A stretch of DNA of 36,597 bases from assembly GCA_964394085.1 (NCBI GenBank), contig CAYMWF010000050.1:1-36597 (forward strand), written 5' to 3'. This document shows positions 17,701 through 25,900 of the stretch, one piece after another. The notes beneath the pieces were generated by a model, which saw only the letters and a list, made by a program, of their open reading frames with translations, did not search any database and was not told where the DNA came from. The translations under genes were made by a program, and so were the position numbers. Each line of letters starts with the position of its first letter. Position 1 is the stretch's first letter. This DNA comes from CAYMWF01 sp964394085 [NCBI: uncultured Gemmatimonadota bacterium] (GTDB lineage Bacteria > GCA-2686955 > CAYMWF01).

Positions 17701-19083
17701 ACCATCAAGCACCTCGAGAAAATTCTCGACGGTAAACCATCCCTGTTCCTCGAGTTCGATGAACACCGCGGCGAAGCCGGCCTGATAACGAGGCTTGAAG
17801 CTTTTGCGGACGAGGTCAAGGCCTTTCTCGAAAAAGAGGATGATGCCCGGGTTGAAACACCCGCCGGGCATGCGCCGGCCGTGCAGGTGTCGAAACGCAA
17901 ATTCTATGTCCCTTACGTTTCGGACCATGCTTACGCGTTCACCGGAGCCCTCCGGTACGCAGGGCACGATGCCGAGGTCCTGCCTCCGCCCGACGAGGAA
18001 TCGCTGAGAAAAGGGGAGCAGCACAGCTCAGGCAAGGAGTGTCACCCGTATACGATCCTGGCCGGGGATCTCGTCACCCTCACCGAATCGCTGCCCGCAA
18101 AAGAGAAGGGGGCGGTGTTCTTCTTTCCCGGAACGTCGATCCCGTGCCTTCTCACCCAGTACGGCCCCGGTCACCGGCTGATTCTCGACCGGCTGGGGGT
18201 GGACAAGATCGAGATCCTGACCCCGTCCTCGGCGGAGATGTACGAGCTTCTCGGGGTGCCGGGCGGATACAGGCTCTGGCGGAGCCTGACGGCTATGGAT
18301 CTTATGATCAAGGCGGTCTGCAGGCTGCGCCCGTACGAGCGCGTCAAGGGAACCGTTGACGCAATCCACGAAGACAACTGTCTCGACCTGGAGCGCGCCG
18401 CCGCGGAGGGCGATATCCTGGAAGCCGCCAAAAGGTGCGTCACGCGGCTCGAATCCGCGCCCATCGACGAGGCAGCCTTCAGGCGTGGAAGGAGACCTGT
18501 AATCGGCATTGCCGGCGACATTTACACGAGGGCGAACCGTTTCGCCAACAGGAACCTGATCGAGCAGCTCGAAGATATGGGCACCGAGGTCTGGCCGTCG
18601 CCGTTCCTGGTGGATATCTTCGACTTCGGCATCCGGCGTGATTTAAAAGACAGTCTGAACAGGAGAAACCTGGCGGAATTCTTCCAGAAGGGGTCGCTGT
18701 ACTTCCTGATGGAGCTTGGCGAGCAGAGGTTGCTCCGGTTGTTCAGAGAAAAATTCCGGTACATGGAAGAGCCCGATTTCGAGACGATAACAAGGCTTTC
18801 CGCGCCCTACGTGGGGGAGCGGAGCTCCGAAATCCTCATGCTGAACATCGCCAAAATGATAGACTTCGCGAAGAACGGCGCCCACGGCATCATCAACGCC
18901 ATGTGCTTCAACTGCATGATAGGGTCGGTATCGGCGGCGATCATCTCGAGGCTGCGGCGGGATCACGGGAACATCCCGGCCATCAACCTGGTCTTCGGCG
19001 GCACCGAGGGCTCTTCGCAGATGCTCAAGCTCGAAGCCTTCGTCCAGCAGGTGCAGAGCTACGCCCGCCGCAAAACCGGATAA
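14743..19083 (+). CDS. Large two-module acyl-CoA dehydratase activase (BcrAD/BadFG + DUF2229 + HgdB-like)
   Basis: The protein has 1446 residues. Two ASKHA ATPase modules are visible. Module 1 opens GLDVGSVNVHAAFF (18-31) with Cys138 in ELCAAGAGAFLE and Cys177 in GRCSVF. Module 2 opens GVDVGSVSTDFALV (329-342), has EIGGQDSKF (426-434), Cys451 in ICAAGTGSFLEEQ and Cys491 in SRCTVF. In the HgdC/BcrA family the two equivalent cysteines bind the [4Fe-4S] cluster shared in the dimer; here both modules keep both. A Cys cluster follows (C609, C612, C616, C634). DUF2229 (about 720-950: LYPLWATMFRRLGYEV, STEACLPVK, CSTCPYTQ) and a dehydratase-subunit-like C-terminal region (FGCGPDGF, FLEFDEHRGEAG, MCFNCMIG) complete it. 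Such proteins energise electrons by ATP hydrolysis for radical 2-hydroxyacyl-CoA dehydratases or benzoyl-CoA reductases, but many large members have no known partner. No dehydratase genes are present here. The ATG at 14743 has no strong Shine-Dalgarno sequence. Confidence 0.88.
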   Translation: MLRLNSENSLISEEPVLGLDVGSVNVHAAFFGGGDEPGEMFFIPIKGDPVESILEALARISPAAGATKVRIVTTGIGRDLFSPVEGVERLNDISAASAAAHLLVPAAASIVEIGGHFSKWILLDGNGDIRDYALNELCAAGAGAFLEQQATRLHISIEELAGLAAAAPRGAPVAGRCSVFAKSDMIHLQQKGTPADEIAYGLCLALARNYAATVLKGRELEPPVAVTGGGGANPGLVRALREIFDIAAEDLLVHEHHRFFSAVGAAASASTTDEAVHRIDRLSARIAALSERGNARTADLERFGKVVSTGDGIEELPDPATLRGDVFLGVDVGSVSTDFALVDGDGATLAGVYLPTRGRPISVIEEGLAILDEKVGDRVRVRAAVTTGSGRYLAERFLAADAARNEITAQLSSTVHFFPEVDTIFEIGGQDSKFISVRNGSLQDFQMNKICAAGTGSFLEEQAERLKLSIIGEFADTALQSEFPADLGSRCTVFMDTELVHALQRGTPAEDVTAGLAYSIARNYLDRVVTNKPVGDHVVFQGGVASNRAVVAAFEQILNRGIKVHPVNRLSGAIGAALIARDLYDREPFETSFVGFKGGGDYTMKSFECRHCANLCQVNMIKRGDATAYFGDVCERYTGGADETDGAGKRPGLAEEREEILSRIMTRVKQSFAGEEPSAMDRLLGKYAPRALIAGLDAVRTPDDAIFGGADGDGPDKAAESAGVIGIPRASLYFELYPLWATMFRRLGYEVTVSEPSSRDMFAEGVRLLSTEACLPVKLAYSHVFDLSKSEADYIFFPSILDLPSPFGSPDLCSTCPYTQSLPFMVRSSVDAPMLLPQVNMAAEVDDLPEGLESLADDLGIEKRRLRAAYQTGKEVWLEFKEALRRRGDRLLAAEFEWAAVLIGKPYNIYDSYLNLNLSDHFTRMGVQAIPYEFIAPAAGGALDETWDSLPWRFNRDYVKVVQAVVGNPRLFPVIVSNFGCGPDGFTIKHLEKILDGKPSLFLEFDEHRGEAGLITRLEAFADEVKAFLEKEDDARVETPAGHAPAVQVSKRKFYVPYVSDHAYAFTGALRYAGHDAEVLPPPDEESLRKGEQHSSGKECHPYTILAGDLVTLTESLPAKEKGAVFFFPGTSIPCLLTQYGPGHRLILDRLGVDKIEILTPSSAEMYELLGVPGGYRLWRSLTAMDLMIKAVCRLRPYERVKGTVDAIHEDNCLDLERAAAEGDILEAAKRCVTRLESAPIDEAAFRRGRRPVIGIAGDIYTRANRFANRNLIEQLEDMGTEVWPSPFLVDIFDFGIRRDLKDSLNRRNLAEFFQKGSLYFLMELGEQRLLRLFREKFRYMEEPDFETITRLSAPYVGERSSEILMLNIAKMIDFAKNGAHGIINAMCFNCMIGSVSAAIISRLRRDHGNIPAINLVFGGTEGSSQMLKLEAFVQQVQSYARRKTG

Positions 19084-19168
19084 GCTGCGCCCGCCCAAAA
19101 ACCGGATAAGCGGCACCAGCCCAAAACCGGCAAGCCGCACCGCCGCAAGGCCGGATGAGCTGCATCGA
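19063..19168. repeat. Short imperfect tandem repeat overlapping the activase stop codon
   Basis: About four units of 24-30 bp containing (A)AAACCGG(A)TAAGC.GC or a variant (for example CAAAACCGGATAAGCTGC, then AAAACCGGATAAGCGGC, AAAACCGGCAAGCCGC, AAGGCCGGATGAGCTGC). The first unit includes the TAA stop at 19081-19083, so the array has grown outward from the end of the gene. Confidence 0.7.
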
Positions 19169-19386
19169 AGCCTGATTCTTCTAGTGATTTTAGAATTTTC
19201 AAAATCCTCATTCGTGGTGAATTTAAGGAGATTTTCCATATCGGCACGGCGGAAATCAAAAAATCGATTGTCGAGCCCTGAACGCCTTTGCGTCTGCATG
19301 TATTGCAGAATTCAGCGGCTTTTTCAAAATGTTCTGTTCTGAGCGGGATATCTTCAAAAGGTGCGAGTCGCACGACTCCGATCCCC
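19166..19386 (-). pseudogene. vapC-type PIN-domain toxin remnant, 5'-truncated and frameshifted
   Basis: On the minus strand one frame reads APFEDIPLRTEHFEKAAEFC, then NTCRRKGVQGSTIDFLISAV. After a one-base shift at about 19244/19245 the next frame continues ADMENLLKFTTNEDFENSK. Together these match the C-terminal half of VapC PIN-domain RNases: the RRKG(I/V)QGS..DFLI(C/S)AV block with its acidic Asp, then (I/K)FTT.(D/E)DF with the last acidic pair. Restoring one G before CCGATATGG joins the two frames. The N-terminal half with the first catalytic Asp is absent, and repeat copy C begins about 20 bases upstream of the break. No vapB antitoxin is seen. It is a dead gene. Confidence 0.78.
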
Positions 19387-19404
19387 GGGGCTAAGGGGCG
19401 GAAA

Positions 19405-19828
19405 TAAACGACCGCCGGCTGAGCCGGTGGCTTTAAGATCCCGGTGGAGCTTTCGCCCCGCAGGGGGCTCACCTGCGAGTCAAACCCCTGTTGCACTGCT
19501 TCCTTTTTCCTGATTCCCGTTGCCGGACAGGTCGGGTCGGGTTAAGTCCGGAGGGAACCTGTCACTTATGCCACTACCGGAGGAAACCTGTCACTTATGC
19601 CACTACCGGAGGGAGCCGGTCATTTATTCCTCTATAAGGCGGATGTCTCCCCGGTCGTCCAGGTGTGTCAATCGAGTCCACTCGGAAGACGTGTAAAATT
19701 GTCAATCGGATTGACAATTTTACACGAGTAGCCCGCATCCCCCGCGGGACAGGATATGCTTCTTGCGCTGCGCTGCAAAAAAAAGGAATTACACGGATCG
19801 GCTCCGTGACTCGGGATCTCAAAGCCAG
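19405..19828 (+). repeat. Dispersed palindromic repeat element, copy C
   Basis: This is the longest copy. It shares its 5' half with copy B (from TAAACGACCG through GATCCCGGTGGAGC) and its 3' end with copy A (GGATCTCAAAGCC). The 37-bp palindrome is at 19690-19726, identical to A and B. The 5' end can fold as CCGCCGGCT-G-AGCCGGTGG, a REP-like hairpin. Compared with B it has about 60 extra bases made of a duplicated 29-bp unit (19556-19613). Its poly-A stretch (about 19777-19784) is conserved in B. No coding sequence is supported. Confidence 0.85.
19556..19613. repeat. 29-bp direct repeat, two perfect or near-perfect units inside copy C
   Basis: Units 19556-19584 and 19585-19613 begin AACCTGTCACTTATGCCACT and end ACCGGAGG(A/G). 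A degenerate third partial unit (GGTCATTTATTCC) follows, which corresponds to the single version in copy B. Confidence 0.85.
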
Positions 19829-19862
19829 CCGGGGCGGGAAAAGAAGGCTCATCCCGCCCCGG
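19829..19862 (-). terminator. Strong hairpin after the phosphoesterase gene
   Basis: An 11-bp perfect stem CCGGGGCGGGA/TCCCGCCCCGG with a 12-base loop lies about 40 bases beyond the stop codon at 19901. On the minus strand no T-tract follows (CTGGCTTTGAG), so it may act as a mRNA 3'-end stabiliser or a weak terminator. Confidence 0.5.
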
Positions 19863-19900
19863 GGGTGTTCGTCGCACAAACCAATCCAGATAAAAGGGTA

Positions 19901-22783
19901 TCAATCGTCATCCAGTCGAGGGACGGGTTTCCCCTCTTCCCTGGCCTTGCGCAGTGTTTCGAGCCGCTCATCCAGGGCTCCGAGCGTTGCAACCGCGTTG
20001 GAGAGCTCGGCGGCAAGATCGACTTTCCAGGCGTCTTCTTCAAGCACCAGCAACAGGTCTCCCTTCATGCCGTTTCTGTAGCTTACGGAGACCGAAGCGG
20101 ATCCTTCGTGCCTTTTCGCAACCGAATCGAAACTTTTCACGCCGGAAGCCATCTGCGAAGCGAAAAGCTCGAACGGGGCCGCGGGAAGCACTTCGGCTCC
20201 CACTTTTTCGCGCAGCTCGACGAACCGGTCTCGCAGCGCGACACTTTTCAGCGAGAAGTAAACGTCCAGGGTGCGTGACGCTGCATCCGCTTCGGCGAGA
20301 CCCGCCCGGGTCGCCGCGCGGCGAAGAGTATTCAGCGTCGCCGCGGGGGATTCCCCGTCGAATCCTTCCGCCTCCGGCAGTGCAATGTCGCCGGCGAGAC
20401 CCGCATCCGCTTCACTGCTCTCCGCCCCCCCCGTCGCCTTCCCGGTAATGGCGGCCCCGGCCTTCAGGATCTCCTGGAGCCCTTCCGCTTCATCGGGGTC
20501 GAGGAAGTTCAGTCCCATCGAAGATGCCGCAAGCGGAGTTCCCGGCATGTTGAATTCGCCGGAGAGCTCGACCTCCACCGCGTCGAAGGGGGTGAAGTCG
20601 GGTTCGTTCGTGAACAGGTCCCACATGGGCTGGGCCATTTCATCGTATATGGTGAGCGGCGGCATCCCGAGAATATGCTGGATCGTCGAATGGATGTTCG
20701 CCTCTGAATAGTGGGCTGGGCTGACAAATCCCTCCTTCACCCACGGTCCGGCAAGGAGCACTATCGAGCGGTGCTTGTCCACGTGATCGGAACCCTCCTG
20801 GGGATCGTCTTCAATCACGATTACCAGGCTTTCCTCCCAGTACTTGCTGTGCGAAAGCCACTCGAGGAGGCGCCCCGTGGCGAGATCGTTGTCGGTGACC
20901 ATCTCCTCCGGCGTCGGGAACGGCCACTGGTAGCCGAAGGCGTGATCGTTCGGGAAAAGCATGTAGAGAAGCTGGGGAAAGATCCCGAGCTCCCATTCCA
21001 TGATCCGCTCTTTCAGCTTGTTCACATCCTTCGAAAACATGAAATAAAAGGGCGGATCGAAGATGCCCCAGTGCACGTAGCGGATATCGAAGATGAGCCA
21101 GTCCTTGCCGACCCCCACCGCCTCGCCGTAATCCCTGAAGGTCACACCGTTCCGGAGGGCGTTCTGGAAGATATAGTCGTTCTTCGGATAAGCGACGGGG
21201 TTGAGGAAGACATCCACCTCGATCGGAATCCCCCTGTCGTCCATGGCCCACTGTTTCTCTATAAACGGGTTGGAGATCGCCCCCGTGGTGATGCAGTGCC
21301 CCTGAACCGAAGCCTCCGCGTTCGAGTAGTAGTTGTCGCCGCTCGAGAAGCGCTCGACCAGCGCGTGGAGGTTCTTGGTTTCGTCGTAGCAGTATACGCA
21401 TCTGGACGGGTCGCCGTCCCCGCCTTCCCAGTCGCCGAGGATCGCGTCGTAAGTCTTGTTTTCGCGCACTACGAACAGGACATGCTTGATCGGCGTCTCT
21501 CCGCCGCGCACCAGCGGAACCGGGCTTTCGAAGGTCAGGGTATCCACGTCGAACAGATTTCCCGGGAGGCCGTTGAAGACCAGGATGCTGTCGGCCAGCG
21601 CGGCAAGCTCTTCATCCGGCGGAATGTCGATTATCTGGACGGTGCCCTTGTTCGTGATCCCTTTCGCCGGGCTTGTGCCCGTGCCTTTTCCGCTCGCGGC
21701 GTACAGGCGATCGCCGTCGGGAGACACGGCCACGGCAGTGGGATACCATGCGGTCGGAACGGCTCCTATGAACCTTTCTTCCGTGAGTGAGATGACAACG
21801 ATCCTGTTATCGGACGCCTGGGCGATGTAGAGGCGCGATCCGTCGGGCGAGATCGCGGCGTCATTCGGCGCCGTGCCCGGCGCGTGCTGGAAATAACCGC
21901 GCATGTCCGGGGTCCTTATGACCTTCCGGGTATCGAGATCGATCATCGAGAAGGAGTCGTCGTCCGCATTCATGACGAAAAGATACTTGCCGTCGCCGCT
22001 TACCGCCATCCCCTGCGGATTTTTGCCGACCTCGATCGAAGCGACCTCGCGGATCCACCAGGAATAGGTATAATCAAAAACGGCGACCCGGTTTTCGCCC
22101 TCGATCGAGACATAAACTTCCTTTTTCGTCGGGCTGGCGACCACCGTGTACGGGTTCTTTCCGGTGAAGGAGGAATTCAGTTTCTCGCCGGTGGATGCGT
22201 CGAGGGCGTGCACCATGCGGGGCAGCTGGCTCGCATAGAAGAGGATGTCGCCCTCCTTCGAGAAAGTGATTCCCCCGGGGATACCGGCGACCGGCCAGGT
22301 AGCGGCCCGCGTGAGAAGGCCCTCGTTTATATCGTATATGTTTATGGTTCGATCGCTGCCCCCGGAGGCGTAGAGTTTCTTGCCGTCGGGGCTCAGAACC
22401 AGCCCCAGATAAAGCGAATTTTCCGTAACACTCTGGATTTTTTCGCCCGTTTCGGTATCGATTACCGAGATGGCCTGGGTGCCCGAACCGCCGTTCGTGA
22501 CATAAAGATACCGGCCGTCCGAACTCACGGCCAGGCCGAGCGGCACGGCGCCCACCTCGATAAGCTGCCCCTCGGGTTTTATCATCCTCCCGCTCGGGAG
22601 CATCCACCGGCCGTCCCCCAGGTTTCCCGTCTTGAGGAGAGCATGCGGATTGATGGTGATGCCGGTAGTGGCCGGAGCGGAGGAAGGGATCGCCAGCAGC
22701 ATCGAGACCGCCGCGACAAGAAGCAGTAAAGGCATCATGCGGCGGAAGGCTTTCTCAAAGAAACCGGGACGAAAGGAATTCAT
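19901..22783 (-). CDS. Secreted YncE-like beta-propeller / phosphoesterase (AcpA-type) fusion
   Basis: The protein has 960 residues with a signal peptide (LLLLVAAVSMLLAIPSSAPA, cleavage about residue 38). Residues 75-400 are a seven-bladed YncE/surface-layer-type propeller with repeated VSSDGRYLYV, LSPDGKKLYAS, ISPDGSRLYIA and VSPDGDRLYAA blade motifs. Residues 430-715 are a phosphoesterase domain of the PF04185 type: HVLFVVRENKTYDAILG (434-450) with the metal/nucleophile region E441-N442-T444, GDNYYSNAEASVQGH (482-496), and VIVIEDDPQEGSDHVDKHR (654-672) with the D659/D660 and D666/H667 metal ligands. A further 240-residue C-terminal extension has no recognised domain. The family includes acid phosphatases and phospholipase C-like enzymes; the substrate is open. 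The ATG at 22783 follows AAGGAG; an upstream start at 22849 would place 22 residues before the signal peptide and is rejected. Confidence 0.85.
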   Translation of the reverse strand: MNSFRPGFFEKAFRRMMPLLLLVAAVSMLLAIPSSAPATTGITINPHALLKTGNLGDGRWMLPSGRMIKPEGQLIEVGAVPLGLAVSSDGRYLYVTNGGSGTQAISVIDTETGEKIQSVTENSLYLGLVLSPDGKKLYASGGSDRTINIYDINEGLLTRAATWPVAGIPGGITFSKEGDILFYASQLPRMVHALDASTGEKLNSSFTGKNPYTVVASPTKKEVYVSIEGENRVAVFDYTYSWWIREVASIEVGKNPQGMAVSGDGKYLFVMNADDDSFSMIDLDTRKVIRTPDMRGYFQHAPGTAPNDAAISPDGSRLYIAQASDNRIVVISLTEERFIGAVPTAWYPTAVAVSPDGDRLYAASGKGTGTSPAKGITNKGTVQIIDIPPDEELAALADSILVFNGLPGNLFDVDTLTFESPVPLVRGGETPIKHVLFVVRENKTYDAILGDWEGGDGDPSRCVYCYDETKNLHALVERFSSGDNYYSNAEASVQGHCITTGAISNPFIEKQWAMDDRGIPIEVDVFLNPVAYPKNDYIFQNALRNGVTFRDYGEAVGVGKDWLIFDIRYVHWGIFDPPFYFMFSKDVNKLKERIMEWELGIFPQLLYMLFPNDHAFGYQWPFPTPEEMVTDNDLATGRLLEWLSHSKYWEESLVIVIEDDPQEGSDHVDKHRSIVLLAGPWVKEGFVSPAHYSEANIHSTIQHILGMPPLTIYDEMAQPMWDLFTNEPDFTPFDAVEVELSGEFNMPGTPLAASSMGLNFLDPDEAEGLQEILKAGAAITGKATGGAESSEADAGLAGDIALPEAEGFDGESPAATLNTLRRAATRAGLAEADAASRTLDVYFSLKSVALRDRFVELREKVGAEVLPAAPFELFASQMASGVKSFDSVAKRHEGSASVSVSYRNGMKGDLLLVLEEDAWKVDLAAELSNAVATLGALDERLETLRKAREEGKPVPRLDDD

Positions 22784-22953
22784 GAATTCAACTCCTTGTG
22801 GAAACCGCGACCGCTGTCGCGGAGGGGGAAACAGGATCTGCGACGGCAACTCGACGGCGACCGGCTGATTCCTGTCAGCTTATACGGGCACATGGGCAAT
22901 TATAGCATACAATACCGGGAAGCGCACAACGGACAATCGAATCGAACCGCAGA

Positions 22954-22971
22954 GCCGGTTCCTCGACCGGC
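22954..22971 (-). terminator. Weak hairpin after the DUF3857 gene
   Basis: Stem GCCGGT/ACCGGC with a 6-base loop lies right after the stop at 22977. No T-tract follows, so termination here is uncertain. The rest of 22784-22976 is spacer before the phosphoesterase gene. Confidence 0.3.
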
Positions 22972-22976
22972 GCGTT

Positions 22977-25900
22977 CTATTCCTGCTTCGAGGTCGCTCC
23001 GGCATCCTGGTTGAAAATTATCCTGCTTCCTTCTTCGAGGCTGAAAGCGAGCCAGGATTCGAGGAAATTGCCATATTCCGACGCCGGAATCACCGGTTGT
23101 GCGATTTCGAGCCGGCGATCGACCACGATACTTTTGCAGTCTTCATTTTCTGTTTCTTCTACCCGCCTTTCGAACCTCGTAAATTTCGACTCTCTCGTGG
23201 TGTCCGGCGGTTTGAAATCGATACCCCAGTTTTCGGGGTATTCGATCTCGATTCTGCCGGTTTCGATTCCTCCTGAACCGAGGTAGAGCGGGTTCCGGCG
23301 TTCCGGATCGGAACACAAGTTGTATCCCCTGTCCGAAAAACCGCCCGGGCAGAAGGGAGCGGTGAGAAGCACGATCCCCTCAGCAAGGAACTCCAGCTCG
23401 TATTTTCCTTCGAAGGAGCAGTGGAAGCGCGAACCCTCCGGCCCTTCCGACAGGCGGAGCACATCCAGCTTTTTAACGGCGGGTTCAGAAATCATCGCGG
23501 GGATCACGCCCTTCACCCACTCGTCGGTTCCCGTCCGGGCTGCGGCGAAGGGGTTGAACGCGCCCTTGCAGATAAGTTCCACGCTGCCGGAAACGCCGCC
23601 CTCCCCGTCAAGGATCAGTTTCAGATCGATACCGCAGCTGTTGCCGTCCAGGTCCGCACCGGGAGTCACCAGCCGCCCGGTCCCTCCCCTTCCCAGGAAA
23701 AAGGCTGTTTTCCCGGCGAGATCCTTCCGGCTGAAGTCCGGATTATCCAGGCTCGCATACAGTTTCTCTCCGCCGGCGGTCACAATCCCGAAGAGCTCAG
23801 ACACCGACCGCAGGCAGGGAACCGTGTCGGACACGCGCCCCGCAGGGCCGGCCATTCCCAGCTCGAAGTTCCAGCCCAGCGACTCGGCGAGGGACGCGAG
23901 CAGCTTCATCCTGTCGAGGGAGTGACCGTACCCGGCGGCCAGGATCCGCTCCGGCGACCTCATCCGGTAGAGGAAACGGCGCGGATGCGTGTAGACAAAA
24001 TCTATCCGGCCCGAGACATAGTTCGTGAGCGCCTGCAGCTTATCGAGAGCGCTGTCGGCGTCTTTCGTCAGGGCGGCGGCTTTATCGGCCACGGCCCCGG
24101 GAGGGGTTTCGCAGTCGAAGAATCCGGCGGCGACTTCAGTCAGCCTGGCTTTCCAGCCGGGCGTCGGGGAGGCGGAAACGACGAGGGCCGGCTGCATCTC
24201 GTAGTATGGTCCGGCATGGCTTTCCGCGGCAAGGGGCGGAAGGTCGGTAAACTCCCAGGTGAAAACCCGCCTTCCCCCGTCCGAAGCAACCAGAAGCGAA
24301 GTCTCGCCGAGGTCGAGGAGATCATAGTTCAGCTTCATATTCTCAGGCATGTCCACGGCGAACTCGGCCCTGTCCACCGGGTAATTGTCGAAAGGCTGGA
24401 AAAGATATTCCATGTTGCCCGGGCCGTCGGTCTCTTCGACGCGGGTCCGCCGTTCGATGGTCGACACCAGGGTGGAGCCGAACTCGACGCCGACGAGGGA
24501 CGCGGCCAGGGTATGGATATGCCGGTAATCCGGGGCGCCTGCGACGATGCCTCCGAGGGTGAGGTTTATCGCCGTCGGGGGAGACTCGATCTTCCTGCCG
24601 TCCGGCGTTTGCGTGTAGAGCTCCACGATTTTGTAGTCCTGGATGCCGGTATGTATCGTGAAGAGGTGATCCGCGTAGCGATCGCGCCCGTCGGCGGTAT
24701 AAACTTCGGCGGCGGTATAATACCGCTCGACCATGGTGCCGTCGTTTTCGAGAACAAGGGTGATTTTGTGGTGTTTGACCCTCGCACCGTACGGCGGAAA
24801 CGTGTCGTCGACCGGGGCCGTCTTTTCAGACGGAGGCTTGAATTTCGGATTCCGGAGCCGTTTGCCGTCCCGTTTCAGGACCAGCTTCGTCTCCAGCAGC
24901 TCCGAGGCTTTTTTCGAAACTTCCGCGAGGGCGGCATACTCCCTCGCCGGGGTGATCCGTTTCTTCACCCGCATCACCTGTTCGAGCGTGCAGGAGTTTT
25001 TGCCGGCCGCCACCGCCGAGAATTCCAGGTCCATTGTCGGACTTTCGCAGCTTACCGAATCGGGAAGGGATTCGAGCCTGTATCCGCGGGGGTAGTTGAT
25101 GGTTTCGACGAATTTCACCAGACGGGTGCAGGCGAGCTCCGCGGCGTGGGCGCGCTCCTCCCCGCTGTCTTCGAGGTAGAGATAATCCGCCATGTATCTT
25201 CCGCCGAAGATGTGGCGTGTAAGCAACGGGGAGAAATAGAGATCCTCGCCCGCTTTCACGGCCGCACCCGGAAACTCCGCCACCATCCGGAGCTGCATCG
25301 GCTGGTAGAAGTCGCGCGGGTCGCTGAACGCGAATTCCACGAGTTCAAGCCGGGGCGCGATGCCGTCCAGGATCTCCCTGAAAAAAGATTCACGGCTCTT
25401 CTCGTCGAGGTATGAGAGCTGCGACCTTATACTCCCGTCGTAGAAGCCGTCGGTTTCAATGAAGATGCCGCTCTTCGCGTTTCCGTCGGCGTCGAGGGTC
25501 GTGCGGGCGGTCACGAGAAGGGGGCTCTCTTCGGGGGGCGAGTAGGGCACGTGCAGCAGCCCCGTTCCCTCGGGAGACGCCACCAGCACCGGCTGCTCCT
25601 GCTCGAGGTAATTGAAGAGCGGGCGGTTCGACGGCGCCCAGGTGGGGTCGAGAAAGATCCAGCCGCCTTCCCCGCCGCGGACGGCCACCACCCCGTGGTT
25701 GAACTTGTCGTCCGCCGGGATGTCCATGGTCTGCTCCATGGCCAGGGTCATGACGAAATAGGTCTCGAACCCCGCCGCCCTCAGCATGCTGACGAGCACG
25801 GCCGCCTTGTCCTTGCAGACGCCTGAGCGGTCGGCGAAGATCTCGTCGGTGCGGTGCACCATGTGCCCCTCGCCCTCGCCCATGTCGAGCCCGAGGTAGC

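Noticed and set aside
23421-25415. 664-residue plus-strand open frame
   Set aside because: It is antisense to the DUF3857 gene and arises from high GC at third positions; its translation shows no domain pattern.
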